From assembly GCA_963738365.1 (NCBI GenBank), contig CAVTWH010000007.1:1178001-1242000 (forward strand): a stretch of DNA of 64,000 bases, read 5' to 3'. The translations under genes and the position numbers were made by a program. The stretch's first letter is position 1. Each line of letters opens with the position of its first letter. The notes beneath the pieces are model-generated. The model saw only the letters and a list, made by a program, of their open reading frames with translations. It did no database searches and was not told the DNA's origin. Shown piece after piece: positions 1-7,145 of this stretch. Origin of the DNA: CAVTWH01 sp963738365. GTDB taxonomy: Bacteria; Actinomycetota; Actinomycetes; Mycobacteriales; Micromonosporaceae.

Positions 1-1476
1 CGGGAAGGCGAACGACACGCTCCACTGCGCCAGTTGACCGGCCCGGTTGTGGACGGTCACCTCGGCGTCGAAGCCGGAGCCCCAGTCCTGCCGGACGGTG
101 TAGCTCGCCGCGCAGATGCTGCCCGTGCCCACCGGCCGGTTGGGGCTCGCCGTCGCCTCGCCCCGGCCACCGGCCCAGGCGGCGGAGAACGCCGCCAGCG
201 CCAGCCCGGCCACGCCGGCCGCGACCAACGGCCCACGCCAGCGGTCGAGCCGGGAGCGCGGGCCGGCGTCCGCCTCGTCGTCCGGGGACGCCAGCAGCGC
301 GGCAGCCACGCTCGCCACCCCCACGCCGGGCCGCCGCGCGCCCGCGCGTCCGGCCTGCGGCGCCTGCCGGCCTGCCGGTCGTCGGTCGGGGGGCGCGTCC
401 GAGGGATCGAGCTGTGCCGCGGGGTTGTCCGGGTCGTCAGGGGTCATCGCGGCGGTCGCGCCGCTGGGCGGGTCGGCCGGTGCCGCGGGCGCGTCCGGGT
501 CGCCAGGGCTCATCGCGGCGGTCGCGGTGTCCAGCGAATCCCCGTCCGGGGAGGCGGTGTGCGCTCCGGAGGGGGCCATCGCGGCGGTTTCCGCGCCCTC
601 CGGTGCCCCGAAGAGGCCCGGCAGCGCCGTGGTGAGCTGCCCGACCGCGCGCTGCATGGGCGTTTCCGCGTACCCGCTGAGCACGTCGGCGAGCTCCCGG
701 GCGCTGGGCCGCTCGTCCGGCTCCTTGGCCAGCGCCCGCAGCACGCAGGCGGACAGCTCGTCGGGCAGCCCCGGCAGCGGGGGCAGCTCCTCGGGCTCGG
801 TGTAGAGGTGCGAGCGCAGCAGCCCGGTGGCCGAGTCGACAGGCCAGGGGAGCGTACCGGCGATCATCCGATAGCACAGCACGCCGAGGGCGTACACGTC
901 GGAGGCGGGGCGCACCGGGGCGTCCGCGATGCGCTCCGGCGCCACGTAGGCCGGGGTACCCATCAGCTGCCCGTCCTCGGCGTCGGCGGCGCCCACGGTC
1001 GCGCAGATGCCGAAGTCGACCAGCTTGGGCCCGCGCCCGGTGACCAGCACGTTGGCCGGCTTGAGGTCCCTATGCACCAGCCCGTGCTCGTGGACCTCGG
1101 CCAGCGCGTCGGCGAGCGCCCCGCACACGGCGGCGGCGCGTCGCCAGGGCAGTGCCGCCCCGTCGGCCAGCCAGCGGTCCAGCGGTACCCCGTCCACCAG
1201 CTCCATCACCAGGTACGGCTCGGTGGCCCCGTCCGGGCCGGTGGCCTCGCCGAAGTCGTACACCTGGGCGATGCCGGGGTGGCACAGGCGGCCGGCGGCC
1301 CGGGCCTCCCGGCGCAGCAGCGCCCGCAGGCCGGCCGGGACCGTGTCGCTGATCACCTTGACGGCGACAGCGCGGTCGAGCACCACGTCGAACCCGCGCC
1401 AGACCACTGACATTCCGCCGTGGCCGAGCTGCTCGAGCAGCTGGTAGCGGTCGGCGAAGACGTGTCCGGGGGGCAT
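1..1476 (-). CDS. Ser/Thr protein kinase with C-terminal CBM2-like domain (3' end cut by window edge)
   Basis: Membrane-anchored Hanks-type kinase of 492 visible codons that runs off the left edge. The catalytic domain covers about residues 10-270: glycine loop LGHGGMSVVW, lysine K40 in AVAVK, HRDLKPAN with D137, DFG at 154-156 and APE at 179-181, so it looks active. Residues 290-410 are a Pro/Ala-rich linker with three copies of a TAAM(A/S/T)P motif, which could be phosphosites (inference). A transmembrane segment lies near 415-437, followed by an outside region with CAASYTV, DWGSGF and VTVHN, the pattern of a family 2 cellulose-binding module; its end is outside the window. The ATG at 1476 starts MPPGHVFADRYQLLEQL, the usual kinase beginning. 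A kinase that senses carbohydrate or wall polymer outside the cell is a reasonable inference. Confidence 0.9.
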   Translation of the reverse strand, partial: MPPGHVFADRYQLLEQLGHGGMSVVWRGFDVVLDRAVAVKVISDTVPAGLRALLRREARAAGRLCHPGIAQVYDFGEATGPDGATEPYLVMELVDGVPLDRWLADGAALPWRRAAAVCGALADALAEVHEHGLVHRDLKPANVLVTGRGPKLVDFGICATVGAADAEDGQLMGTPAYVAPERIADAPVRPASDVYALGVLCYRMIAGTLPWPVDSATGLLRSHLYTEPEELPPLPGLPDELSACVLRALAKEPDERPSARELADVLSGYAETPMQRAVGQLTTALPGLFGAPEGAETAAMAPSGAHTASPDGDSLDTATAAMSPGDPDAPAAPADPPSGATAAMTPDDPDNPAAQLDPSDAPPDRRPAGRQAPQAGRAGARRPGVGVASVAAALLASPDDEADAGPRSRLDRWRGPLVAAGVAGLALAAFSAAWAGGRGEATASPNRPVGTGSICAASYTVRQDWGSGFDAEVTVHNRAGQLAQWSVSFAFP

Positions 1477-1519
1477 GTGGGCCAGGTACCCGCCGCATCC
1501 GGGGCCAAACACCTACCGG

Positions 1520-2158
1520 TCAGTCGGTGTCGAGCTGATACTCCCGGCTGATCCGGTGCAGTTCGTTGGCCAGGCCCATCCGGGCGGCGTGCAGCATGCC
1601 CTCGGCGCTGTCGATCGCGGCCACGAAGGTGCTGGCCCAGGTGAGGTGGCGGTGCAGCTCCTCCAGGTCGGCGCGGTAGTCCTCACCGGCGTCGCTGCGG
1701 TAGCGCCGGGCGGCCAGCTCGGCTGCGGCCTGGGCCTGCTGGTACCCCTCGCGGAGGATCTCGTCGTGCTGGCTGCGCGCGTGCTCGACCATGGAGCGGG
1801 CGTAGTTCTGGGCATCGGCGACCACTTTGTCCGCTTCGCGCTGTGCCCGGGTCATCACCTGCACCGCCGACTGACGGACCTCCACCTCCATCCGGGCGGC
1901 CGGGGACTGCTGGTGGCGGTCGTGCCACTGGCGCAGCGCGTCCTTGAGGCGCAGGTTCTCGGCGCGCAGCGTGGCCTGCTCGCCCAGCGTGCTCTCCAGC
2001 TCGGCGGCGATCCGGTTGAGCAGGGCGTGCACATCCGATTCGTCGTAGCCGCGCCGGCCCAGCGAGGTACGCGCGAGGCTGGGTCGGCGCACCTGCTCGG
2101 GGCTCAGCGGCCGGGACCGGATGACGGGGCGCCCGGGCGGGTCGGCGTAGGTCGTCAT
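1520..2158 (-). CDS. DivIVA-domain coiled-coil protein
   Basis: Cytoplasmic protein of 212 aa. After a Pro/Arg-rich N-terminus, a short segment near residues 33-60 (RTSLGRRGYDESDVHALLN) matches the membrane-binding start of DivIVA/Wag31 proteins, where a glycine-Tyr-Asp pattern precedes the first coiled coil. A long charged coiled coil follows (about 65-165). DivIVA proteins mark curved membrane and organise polar growth or septation; this one is shorter and less acidic than Wag31, so it is a paralogue rather than the essential protein. The ATG overlaps the stop of the flavohaemoglobin gene by 4 nt (ATGA), so the two are translationally coupled. Confidence 0.8.
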   Translation of the reverse strand: MTTYADPPGRPVIRSRPLSPEQVRRPSLARTSLGRRGYDESDVHALLNRIAAELESTLGEQATLRAENLRLKDALRQWHDRHQQSPAARMEVEVRQSAVQVMTRAQREADKVVADAQNYARSMVEHARSQHDEILREGYQQAQAAAELAARRYRSDAGEDYRADLEELHRHLTWASTFVAAIDSAEGMLHAARMGLANELHRISREYQLDTD

Positions 2159-3303
2159 GGCTGCTCCGGTAGGTCGGACGGGACGGGAGGGTGCAGGGCG
2201 CTGTGCACGTCGTCGACATGTACCCGCCGGGCGTCCACGCCGGCCTGGTCCAGCCGGCGCAGGGTGCCCCGGACCATCTCGGTGGAGCCGCAGATGTAGA
2301 CGTCGTGACGCTCGTACCGGCCGGCCCGCAGGGCGGCGTCGACCACGGTGCTCTGCCCCTCCGAGCCGGCGGGGTCGTCGGAGAGCACCGGGGTGAGGGT
2401 CAACGGCGGGTAGCGCTGTTCCAGGTCGCGCAGCGCCTTGAGGTCGTAGAGCTCCCGGCTGCTGCGCGCACCGACGTACAGGTGTACCCGCCGGGCCTCG
2501 CCGCGGGCGGCGACCTGCTCGGCGAGCGCCCGCAGCGGCGCCAGCCCGGTACCCCCGGCGAGCAGCAACAGATCGTCCTCGCCGGCCAGGGTCAGCCCGG
2601 TACCCACCGGGGAGCCCAGCCGCAGACCGTCGCCGACCTGCGTCAGGTGGGCCAGGGTGGGCGAGACGGCCCCACCGGCGACGGCCCGCACGTGCAGTTC
2701 CAGGGTGCCGTCCGGGCGCGGCGCGTTGGCCGGCGAGTAGTGCCGCCACTGGGCCGGGCGCAGCGGCGCCTCGACGGTGACCGACTGGCCGGGACTGTAG
2801 GAGTAGCGGTAGTCCGGCCGCAGGGTGAGCACGGTGATGTCGAAGGTGCGCTGCTCGCGGGCCACCACCTCGGCGTTCCACCAGGGCGGGGTGTGGCTCG
2901 CGGCGTCCTGCGCGGCGTCGCTCATCACCTGGGCGATGACCGTGTACGCCTCGGTCCACGCCTGCTCCAGCTCGGCGTCCCAGGCGTCGCCGAGGAAGTG
3001 CTGGAGGGTGGCCAGCAGCGCCTCGCCGACCAGCGGGTAATGCTCGGCCTCGACGCCGAACTTGCGGTGGTCCCGGCCCAGCTGCTGCAGCACCGGTACG
3101 AGCTCGTCGAGGTTGTCCACATTGGCCACGGTGTACCCGAGCGCGCCGACCAGCCGGTCGCGCTGGGCCGCCATGCTGGGCGGGAACATCTCCCGGACCT
3201 GCGGGTGGGTGATGAACAGGGTGGAGTAGAAGTGCTGGGGCACCTCGTCGCCGTACCCGGCCACGGTGCCCCAGCTCTTCTTGAGCTGTGCGACGTCGAG
3301 CAT
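2155..3303 (-). CDS. hmp: Flavohaemoprotein (nitric oxide dioxygenase type)
   Basis: A 382-aa two-part enzyme. Residues 1-135 are a globin with the proximal histidine region KFGVEAEHYPLVGE and the MFPPSM segment. The rest is a ferredoxin-reductase module: the FAD motif RHYSPANAP, the NAD(P)-binding GGTGLAPLRAL, then YVGAR and CGS. Flavohaemoglobins oxidise NO to nitrate using O2 and NAD(P)H. Length and domain order fit the family. It starts 8 nt after the truncated haemoglobin stop and overlaps the next gene, so all three form one operon read leftwards, most likely for defence against nitrosative stress. Confidence 0.93.
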   Translation of the reverse strand: MLDVAQLKKSWGTVAGYGDEVPQHFYSTLFITHPQVREMFPPSMAAQRDRLVGALGYTVANVDNLDELVPVLQQLGRDHRKFGVEAEHYPLVGEALLATLQHFLGDAWDAELEQAWTEAYTVIAQVMSDAAQDAASHTPPWWNAEVVAREQRTFDITVLTLRPDYRYSYSPGQSVTVEAPLRPAQWRHYSPANAPRPDGTLELHVRAVAGGAVSPTLAHLTQVGDGLRLGSPVGTGLTLAGEDDLLLLAGGTGLAPLRALAEQVAARGEARRVHLYVGARSSRELYDLKALRDLEQRYPPLTLTPVLSDDPAGSEGQSTVVDAALRAGRYERHDVYICGSTEMVRGTLRRLDQAGVDARRVHVDDVHSALHPPVPSDLPEQP

Positions 3304-3311
3304 GGAGCCGC

Positions 3312-3725
3312 TCAGCCGTCGTGCCCGTCGGCGTCGGGCACCTCGATGATCAGCGGTGCCACCTGGCTGAGCACGGCGCCCGCGTCGGCGATGATGTCCG
3401 GCGCGGCGTCGAACTCGGTCAGCGTCTGCACCAGGTAGCCCGAGACGTCCCGGTACTGGCCGGCGGTGATGCCCAGGCCCCGGTGCGCCTCGCCGAGGTC
3501 CCGGCCGGTGTAGTTGTCCGGGCCACCGAGCACGGTGGTGAGCAGGGCCGCCATGTGGCCCTTCTGGCGGGGCATGTCGACGCCGGTGAAGAACGGGGCG
3601 AGGTCGGCGTCGGCGAGGACCAGCTCGTAGAAGCGGTCCACCGCGGCCCGGATGGCCGGGGCGCCCCCGACCCGTTCGAAGTGCGACGGGGTGGCTTCGT
3701 CGCGCAGCAGTTCCTGGCTTGTCAT
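3312..3725 (-). CDS. glbN: Group I truncated haemoglobin
   Basis: A 137-aa 2-over-2 globin. FERVGGAPAIRAAVDRFYE is the family N-terminal signature, and PRQKGHMAALLTTVLGG plus AHRGLGI carries the distal and proximal (His) haem region. These proteins bind O2/NO and in mycobacteria detoxify NO. The ATG at 3725 was chosen over an upstream in-frame start because a strong ribosome site (AGGGGAG) lies 5-6 nt before it and the protein then has normal family length. First gene of the operon with the flavohaemoglobin; two NO-type globins in tandem is notable. Confidence 0.92.
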   Translation of the reverse strand: MTSQELLRDEATPSHFERVGGAPAIRAAVDRFYELVLADADLAPFFTGVDMPRQKGHMAALLTTVLGGPDNYTGRDLGEAHRGLGITAGQYRDVSGYLVQTLTEFDAAPDIIADAGAVLSQVAPLIIEVPDADGHDG

Positions 3726-3896
3726 GTGCTCCCCTTGCACTGGGGTGGGGCGCGCGGCGGCGCGCCCGGTCGGACGTTGCGGCATACCCGACGGTCCGGG
3801 CGGCTGAGGGGCCCGGTACCGCGAAATCTCCTCGACTGCGAAGTGCCGGCCGCGGTCGGGATCACCGCCGTGGGGCCGGAAGCAGTCGGCGGCGAT

Positions 3897-3924
3897 AGAT
3901 TACCGGCAATGTATGGGGTGTCAA
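3897..3924 (-). promoter_or_regulatory. Probable promoter of the globin operon
   Basis: On the minus strand a TTGACA -35 box (3919-3924) and a TAATCT -10 box (3897-3902) are separated by 16 nt and point at the truncated haemoglobin gene. The -35 is embedded in a palindrome, GGGGTTGACACCCC, which may be an operator. Both boxes are close to the actinobacterial housekeeping consensus. No mapped start supports this. Confidence 0.55.
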
Positions 3925-3942
3925 CCCCAGATATCGACGGAT

Positions 3943-3958
3943 TGACACACAGTTGTCA
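3943..3958. promoter_or_regulatory. Inverted repeat TGACA-N6-TGTCA upstream of the globin promoter
   Basis: A perfect 5-bp-arm dyad with 6-bp spacer, about 20 bp upstream of the -35 box of the globin operon. Size and symmetry fit a dimeric regulator site. I do not recognise the regulator. The remainder of 3726-4158 holds no convincing gene. Confidence 0.4.
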
Positions 3959-4158
3959 CCTTCGGGCAGGTCCGGAAGCGTTGCGCCGCATCGGAACCAG
4001 GTGCCGTCCGGGTGGATCCACGACCGGCGCCCGCGGCGGGGAGTGACCTGTCCCACCGACACGCCGGCGCGCCGGCCGGGCGGGCGATTTTTGGCAGATA
4101 CCCGACGCGACCGTTCCCCGCGCCGACACGCGCCCCGGGGGCTGGGCATACTGGCCGG

Positions 4159-4530
4159 GTGACCACGCTCGCCCAGGCCCGTCGCCAACTGGCCGAGTTA
4201 CGGCCCCGGCTCGACGAGTTCATCCGACTCCGCGCCGACCTCGCCGAGCTCCGCGCCGACCTGGCCCGGGGCGCGCCCAGCCCGCTGGGCGGCCTGGCCG
4301 ACCTCAAAGGCATGGAGGCCCGGCTGCACGCCGAGCTGGAGTCGATCACCGAGGCCGGGGTGCAGGTCAAGGGCTGGGCACCGCTGCTGCTGGACTACCC
4401 GGGCGAGTTGGACGGGGAGCCGGTGCTCTGGTGCTGGCTGGAGGGCGACGCGGACATCGCCTGGTACCACCGCCTGGACTCCGGCTTCGCCGGTCGGCGC
4501 CCGGCCCCGACCGGGCCGCCCGCTCACTGA
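4159..4530 (+). CDS. DUF2203-like hypothetical protein
   Basis: Small soluble protein of 123 aa with a charged helical N-terminus (ARRQLAELRPRLDEFIRLR), then GVQVKGWAPLLLDYPGEL and VLWCWLEGD plus IAWYHRLDSGFAGR. That order, helical repeat followed by the conserved DYPG and WLEGE..I..WH.....GF.GR block, is the DUF2203 pattern; function unknown. The GTG at 4159 lies 6 nt after a -10-like CATACT, so the message is probably leaderless. Confidence 0.8.
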   Translation: MTTLAQARRQLAELRPRLDEFIRLRADLAELRADLARGAPSPLGGLADLKGMEARLHAELESITEAGVQVKGWAPLLLDYPGELDGEPVLWCWLEGDADIAWYHRLDSGFAGRRPAPTGPPAH

Positions 4531-4700
4531 ACCCGCTCGCACCCGCGCCGGCCGGCGCGGCTGCCGCCGGCACGGCTGGGCGCGGCGCGGAGGCGGCCCC
4601 GTCCACTGATCGTGTCAGGTTCACCGAGCTACGCTCCGCCGCGGCCCGGCCGGTCCCATACTGGGTCGACGGATCTCCTCCGGCGTAGTGAGGTCGCCCG

Positions 4701-4841
4701 ATGAAGATCAGAACTCCGCTCGTGACCCTGCTGGTCGGTGTGGTGATCGCGGTGATCACGGTGATCCTCAGCGTGCGCGCCCACCACGACGGCTCCGGCG
4801 GCTACCACAGCGCGGGCGCGGCCGCGGCGAGCCCGCGATGA
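4701..4841 (+). CDS. Small single-pass membrane protein (46 aa)
   Basis: The ATG at 4701 opens a 46-aa protein with one hydrophobic helix (LVTLLVGVVIAVITVIL) and a short Gly/Ala/His tail. Its stop overlaps the ATG of the next membrane gene (ATGA at 4838-4841), which is good evidence that it is translated and acts with that protein. No family recognised. Confidence 0.7.
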   Translation: MKIRTPLVTLLVGVVIAVITVILSVRAHHDGSGGYHSAGAAAASPR

Positions 4842-5383
4842 GCGGCGCGGAGAGCGCCACCGGCGCGCGGCCCGGCCGGGTCCTGCTGCCGGTGCTGGTC
4901 GGCGCGCTGGTCACCGTGGCCCTGGGCGTCTACGGCGGGCAGCACAAGGGCAACAGCATCGTCTTCGAGGTCAACGGCTTCCACGAGCTGATCCGGGTGA
5001 AGAGCTGGATGGCCAGCATCTCGGCGGTACTGGCGCTGGTCCAGGGCGCCTCCGCCGCGGTGATGTACGGCCACGTCCCCCGGGTCACCGCACCGTCCTG
5101 GACCCCCACCCTGCACCGCTGGTCCGGCCGGGTGGCCTTCTTCGTGGCCGTCCCGGTCGCCGTCTTCTGCCTGTACGGGATCGGTTTCCAGCACTACAAC
5201 GCCCGGGTGCTGGTGCACTCCTGCCTGGGCTGCCTGTTCTTCGGCGTGTTCACCGTGAAGATGCTGGTGCTGACCCGGCGCGGGCTGCCCGGCTGGATCC
5301 TGTCGCTCGCCGGTGGCCTGGTCTTCACCGTGCTGGTGGGTATCTGGTTCACCTCCGCCTTCTGGTACTTCGCGCTGCGCTGA
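4838..5383 (+). CDS. Five-helix membrane protein, DUF6529-like
   Basis: A 181-aa integral membrane protein with five predicted helices (about 15-35, 60-82, 100-122, 128-150, 155-178). Conserved-looking histidines sit at helix borders (HRWSGRVAFF, HYNARVLVHSCLG), an arrangement reminiscent of cytochrome b561-type haem ligation, but haem binding is inference. Similar actinobacterial proteins are filed as DUF6529. It is coupled to the 46-aa membrane peptide by a 4-nt overlap. Biological role unknown. Confidence 0.75.
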   Translation: MSGAESATGARPGRVLLPVLVGALVTVALGVYGGQHKGNSIVFEVNGFHELIRVKSWMASISAVLALVQGASAAVMYGHVPRVTAPSWTPTLHRWSGRVAFFVAVPVAVFCLYGIGFQHYNARVLVHSCLGCLFFGVFTVKMLVLTRRGLPGWILSLAGGLVFTVLVGIWFTSAFWYFALR

Positions 5384-5456
5384 CCGGGCGGGCATCTTCG
5401 GCCATTCGTCCATCCCGATGTGGCGGCGTCGCTGAGGTCGGACGCGACGGCGTGCA

Positions 5457-5497
5457 CCACCCTGGGGGGACGTTCCCCCGGGGAGGCGGCAGGGTGG
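5457..5497. terminator. Strong stem-loop downstream of the DUF6529-like gene
   Basis: Outer arms CCACCCTG (5457-5464) and CAGGGTGG (5490-5497) pair perfectly around an inner G6/C5 hairpin. There is no T-tract, so it is terminator-like but could equally be a structured 5' leader or an operator. Confidence 0.4.
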
Positions 5498-5742
5498 CAT
5501 TCGGCGAGGACTCCGACCTGACCGGGCTGCCGGGTGGCGGCGATTGCGCGGTCCCGGTGCAGATTCTCCCCGATGGTCCACATAGCCCGGCGGTGGCTGC
5601 GGCGCGTTCACGGGTGCGAGTTCTCCGTCGGGCTGTACAGCCGTTTCCGCCAGCTGCCGGCGAAAGCAAAAGCTATCTGGTCACTCAGTGGGTCGGTCAA
5701 GAGACGAGGGCGGGGATCGCCACCGGGAAACCGATTGTGCTG

Positions 5743-5892
5743 ATGGTCGACAATGGCGTCCGGGATATCGGGGGACTGTGCGGGGACCGGGAACCGGATA
5801 TCTTCGACCGGGACAATTTCGCGAGGTCCGCAATTGCGGCGATGAATGACCTGAAACTACTTCGGCAACTGCACCGGGACGGGGTGGAGTGA
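5743..5892 (+). CDS. Possible small ORF of unknown function
   Basis: A 49-aa frame (MVDNGVRDIGGL...) with plausible codon use in a stretch of clearly lower GC than its surroundings. The frame stays open upstream to a GTG at 5452, but that part crosses a hairpin and looks non-coding. There is no good ribosome site. It lies ahead of the methyltransferase cluster. Treat as tentative. Confidence 0.27.
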   Translation: MVDNGVRDIGGLCGDREPDIFDRDNFARSAIAAMNDLKLLRQLHRDGVE

Positions 5893-6149
5893 TCGACAGG
5901 CGGTTCTGGCGTCACCGGATCGGCCACGGAACAGGCCAAACGGCCGATGCCTGGTACGCAACGGTTGGCGCCATTCGAATATCCGGGCGCCAACGGGTTG
6001 CGCGACGGCCGTCGATGTTCGGCAGCATATGTCACTTCCGGACTCTGGAGTCGCTTGCCGCGATGTCGTACCGTGAAGGAGACATTTCCCGTCCAAGGTC
6101 GCAGCGTCGCGGCGAAAGACAGGTAGCGGCGCGACGGCGAGGGGAAGCC
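5893..6149. other. AT-richer intergenic segment upstream of the methyltransferase/STAND cluster
   Basis: This continues the lower-GC stretch that begins near 5640. No convincing gene. Overlapping short frames occur on both strands without family features. The promoter of the downstream cluster should be here, but I could not single out a convincing -35/-10 pair. Confidence 0.5.
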
Positions 6150-7145
6150 GTGCGGGATATCAGCGATCGTCCAGGAGCTGCGGAAGCCTGGTCCGCCGTC
6201 TGGACGAGCCCGGTCAACCAGATCGCCGATGCGCCCGACGCCTTCCCCGAAATTGCACACCACAGCCTGGTCCTCCGTGGACTGGAGCGCGGCTGGCTGG
6301 CCCTCAAATTCGCCTATGTCGGCGCCGGGGCCCACCTGCACGATGCCTACGCCGCCTCGTCCGACTACCGGCAGCTGATGACCGCGGCGCACGACGCCGA
6401 CACGGTACTGCGGGCCCGGCTGACCGGGCACCTGGCCGGTGGGCTGGTCGACATCGGCCCGGGCAACGGCGCGCGCAGCAGTCGCCTGCTGACCCGCCTG
6501 ACCGAGCTGGGCCACCCCTGCCACCGCTATCTCGCCCTGGACTTCAGCGAAGAGATGCTGGACCTGTCGGTCCTCCGGCTGGCGGCCGCAGCTACCCGCA
6601 CCGCGTGCACCAGCCACGTCTGGGACGTCGAGGAGTGCGCCACCCTACGGGTGGAGGGCTGGCGGCTGGCCGCCCCGCTGCTCGCCTGCCTGCTCGGCAA
6701 CACGCTGGGCAACCTGGAGGAGCCGGGAGCCGCACTGGTCAACATCCGCCGCAGCCTGCGCCCCGGGGACGCGCTGCTGGCCACCGTGCTGGCGGTACCG
6801 GCGCGCGGCGACGATCCGCTGGCCGCGTACCGGTCGCCCGCGTTCCGGCGCTCCGTGCTGGCGCCGCTGCACGCCGTCGGGATCCGGGACGTCGAGTTGG
6901 TGCTGCGCCTCGTCGACGGCAGCGTCGTCGGTGAGGCGCTGATCCCGGGGCCGGTGGAGCTGCCCGGCCTGAGGCTGGCGGCCGGGCACCGGGTCCGGTG
7001 CTTCCGGTCCCGGCGGTTCAGCGCGGCGGCGGTACGGGACGTGTTCGAGTCATCCGGATGGTCGGTGCACAGCGTCGTGCCCGACCCGACCGGCGCGCAG
7101 CTGGCGGTGGTCGCCATGGTGGTGGGGGACAGTAATGGATGCTGA
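6150..7145 (+). CDS. EgtD-like SAM-dependent methyltransferase
   Basis: Soluble class I methyltransferase, 331 aa. The N-terminal 90 residues are helical. The Rossmann part follows: motif I VDIGPGNG (100-107), an acidic strand LALDFSEEML (128-137), LLGNTLGNLEEPG near 181-193 and LRPGDALL at 203-210. The GNTLGNL block followed by RPGD is the arrangement in the histidine N-alpha-methyltransferase EgtD family (Methyltransf_33), but the rest diverges, so I do not assign histidine as substrate. The GTG at 6150 was chosen because GAGGGGAAG precedes it; a longer frame upstream looks non-coding. It overlaps the next gene by 11 nt, implying coupled translation. Confidence 0.75.
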   Translation: MRDISDRPGAAEAWSAVWTSPVNQIADAPDAFPEIAHHSLVLRGLERGWLALKFAYVGAGAHLHDAYAASSDYRQLMTAAHDADTVLRARLTGHLAGGLVDIGPGNGARSSRLLTRLTELGHPCHRYLALDFSEEMLDLSVLRLAAAATRTACTSHVWDVEECATLRVEGWRLAAPLLACLLGNTLGNLEEPGAALVNIRRSLRPGDALLATVLAVPARGDDPLAAYRSPAFRRSVLAPLHAVGIRDVELVLRLVDGSVVGEALIPGPVELPGLRLAAGHRVRCFRSRRFSAAAVRDVFESSGWSVHSVVPDPTGAQLAVVAMVVGDSNGC

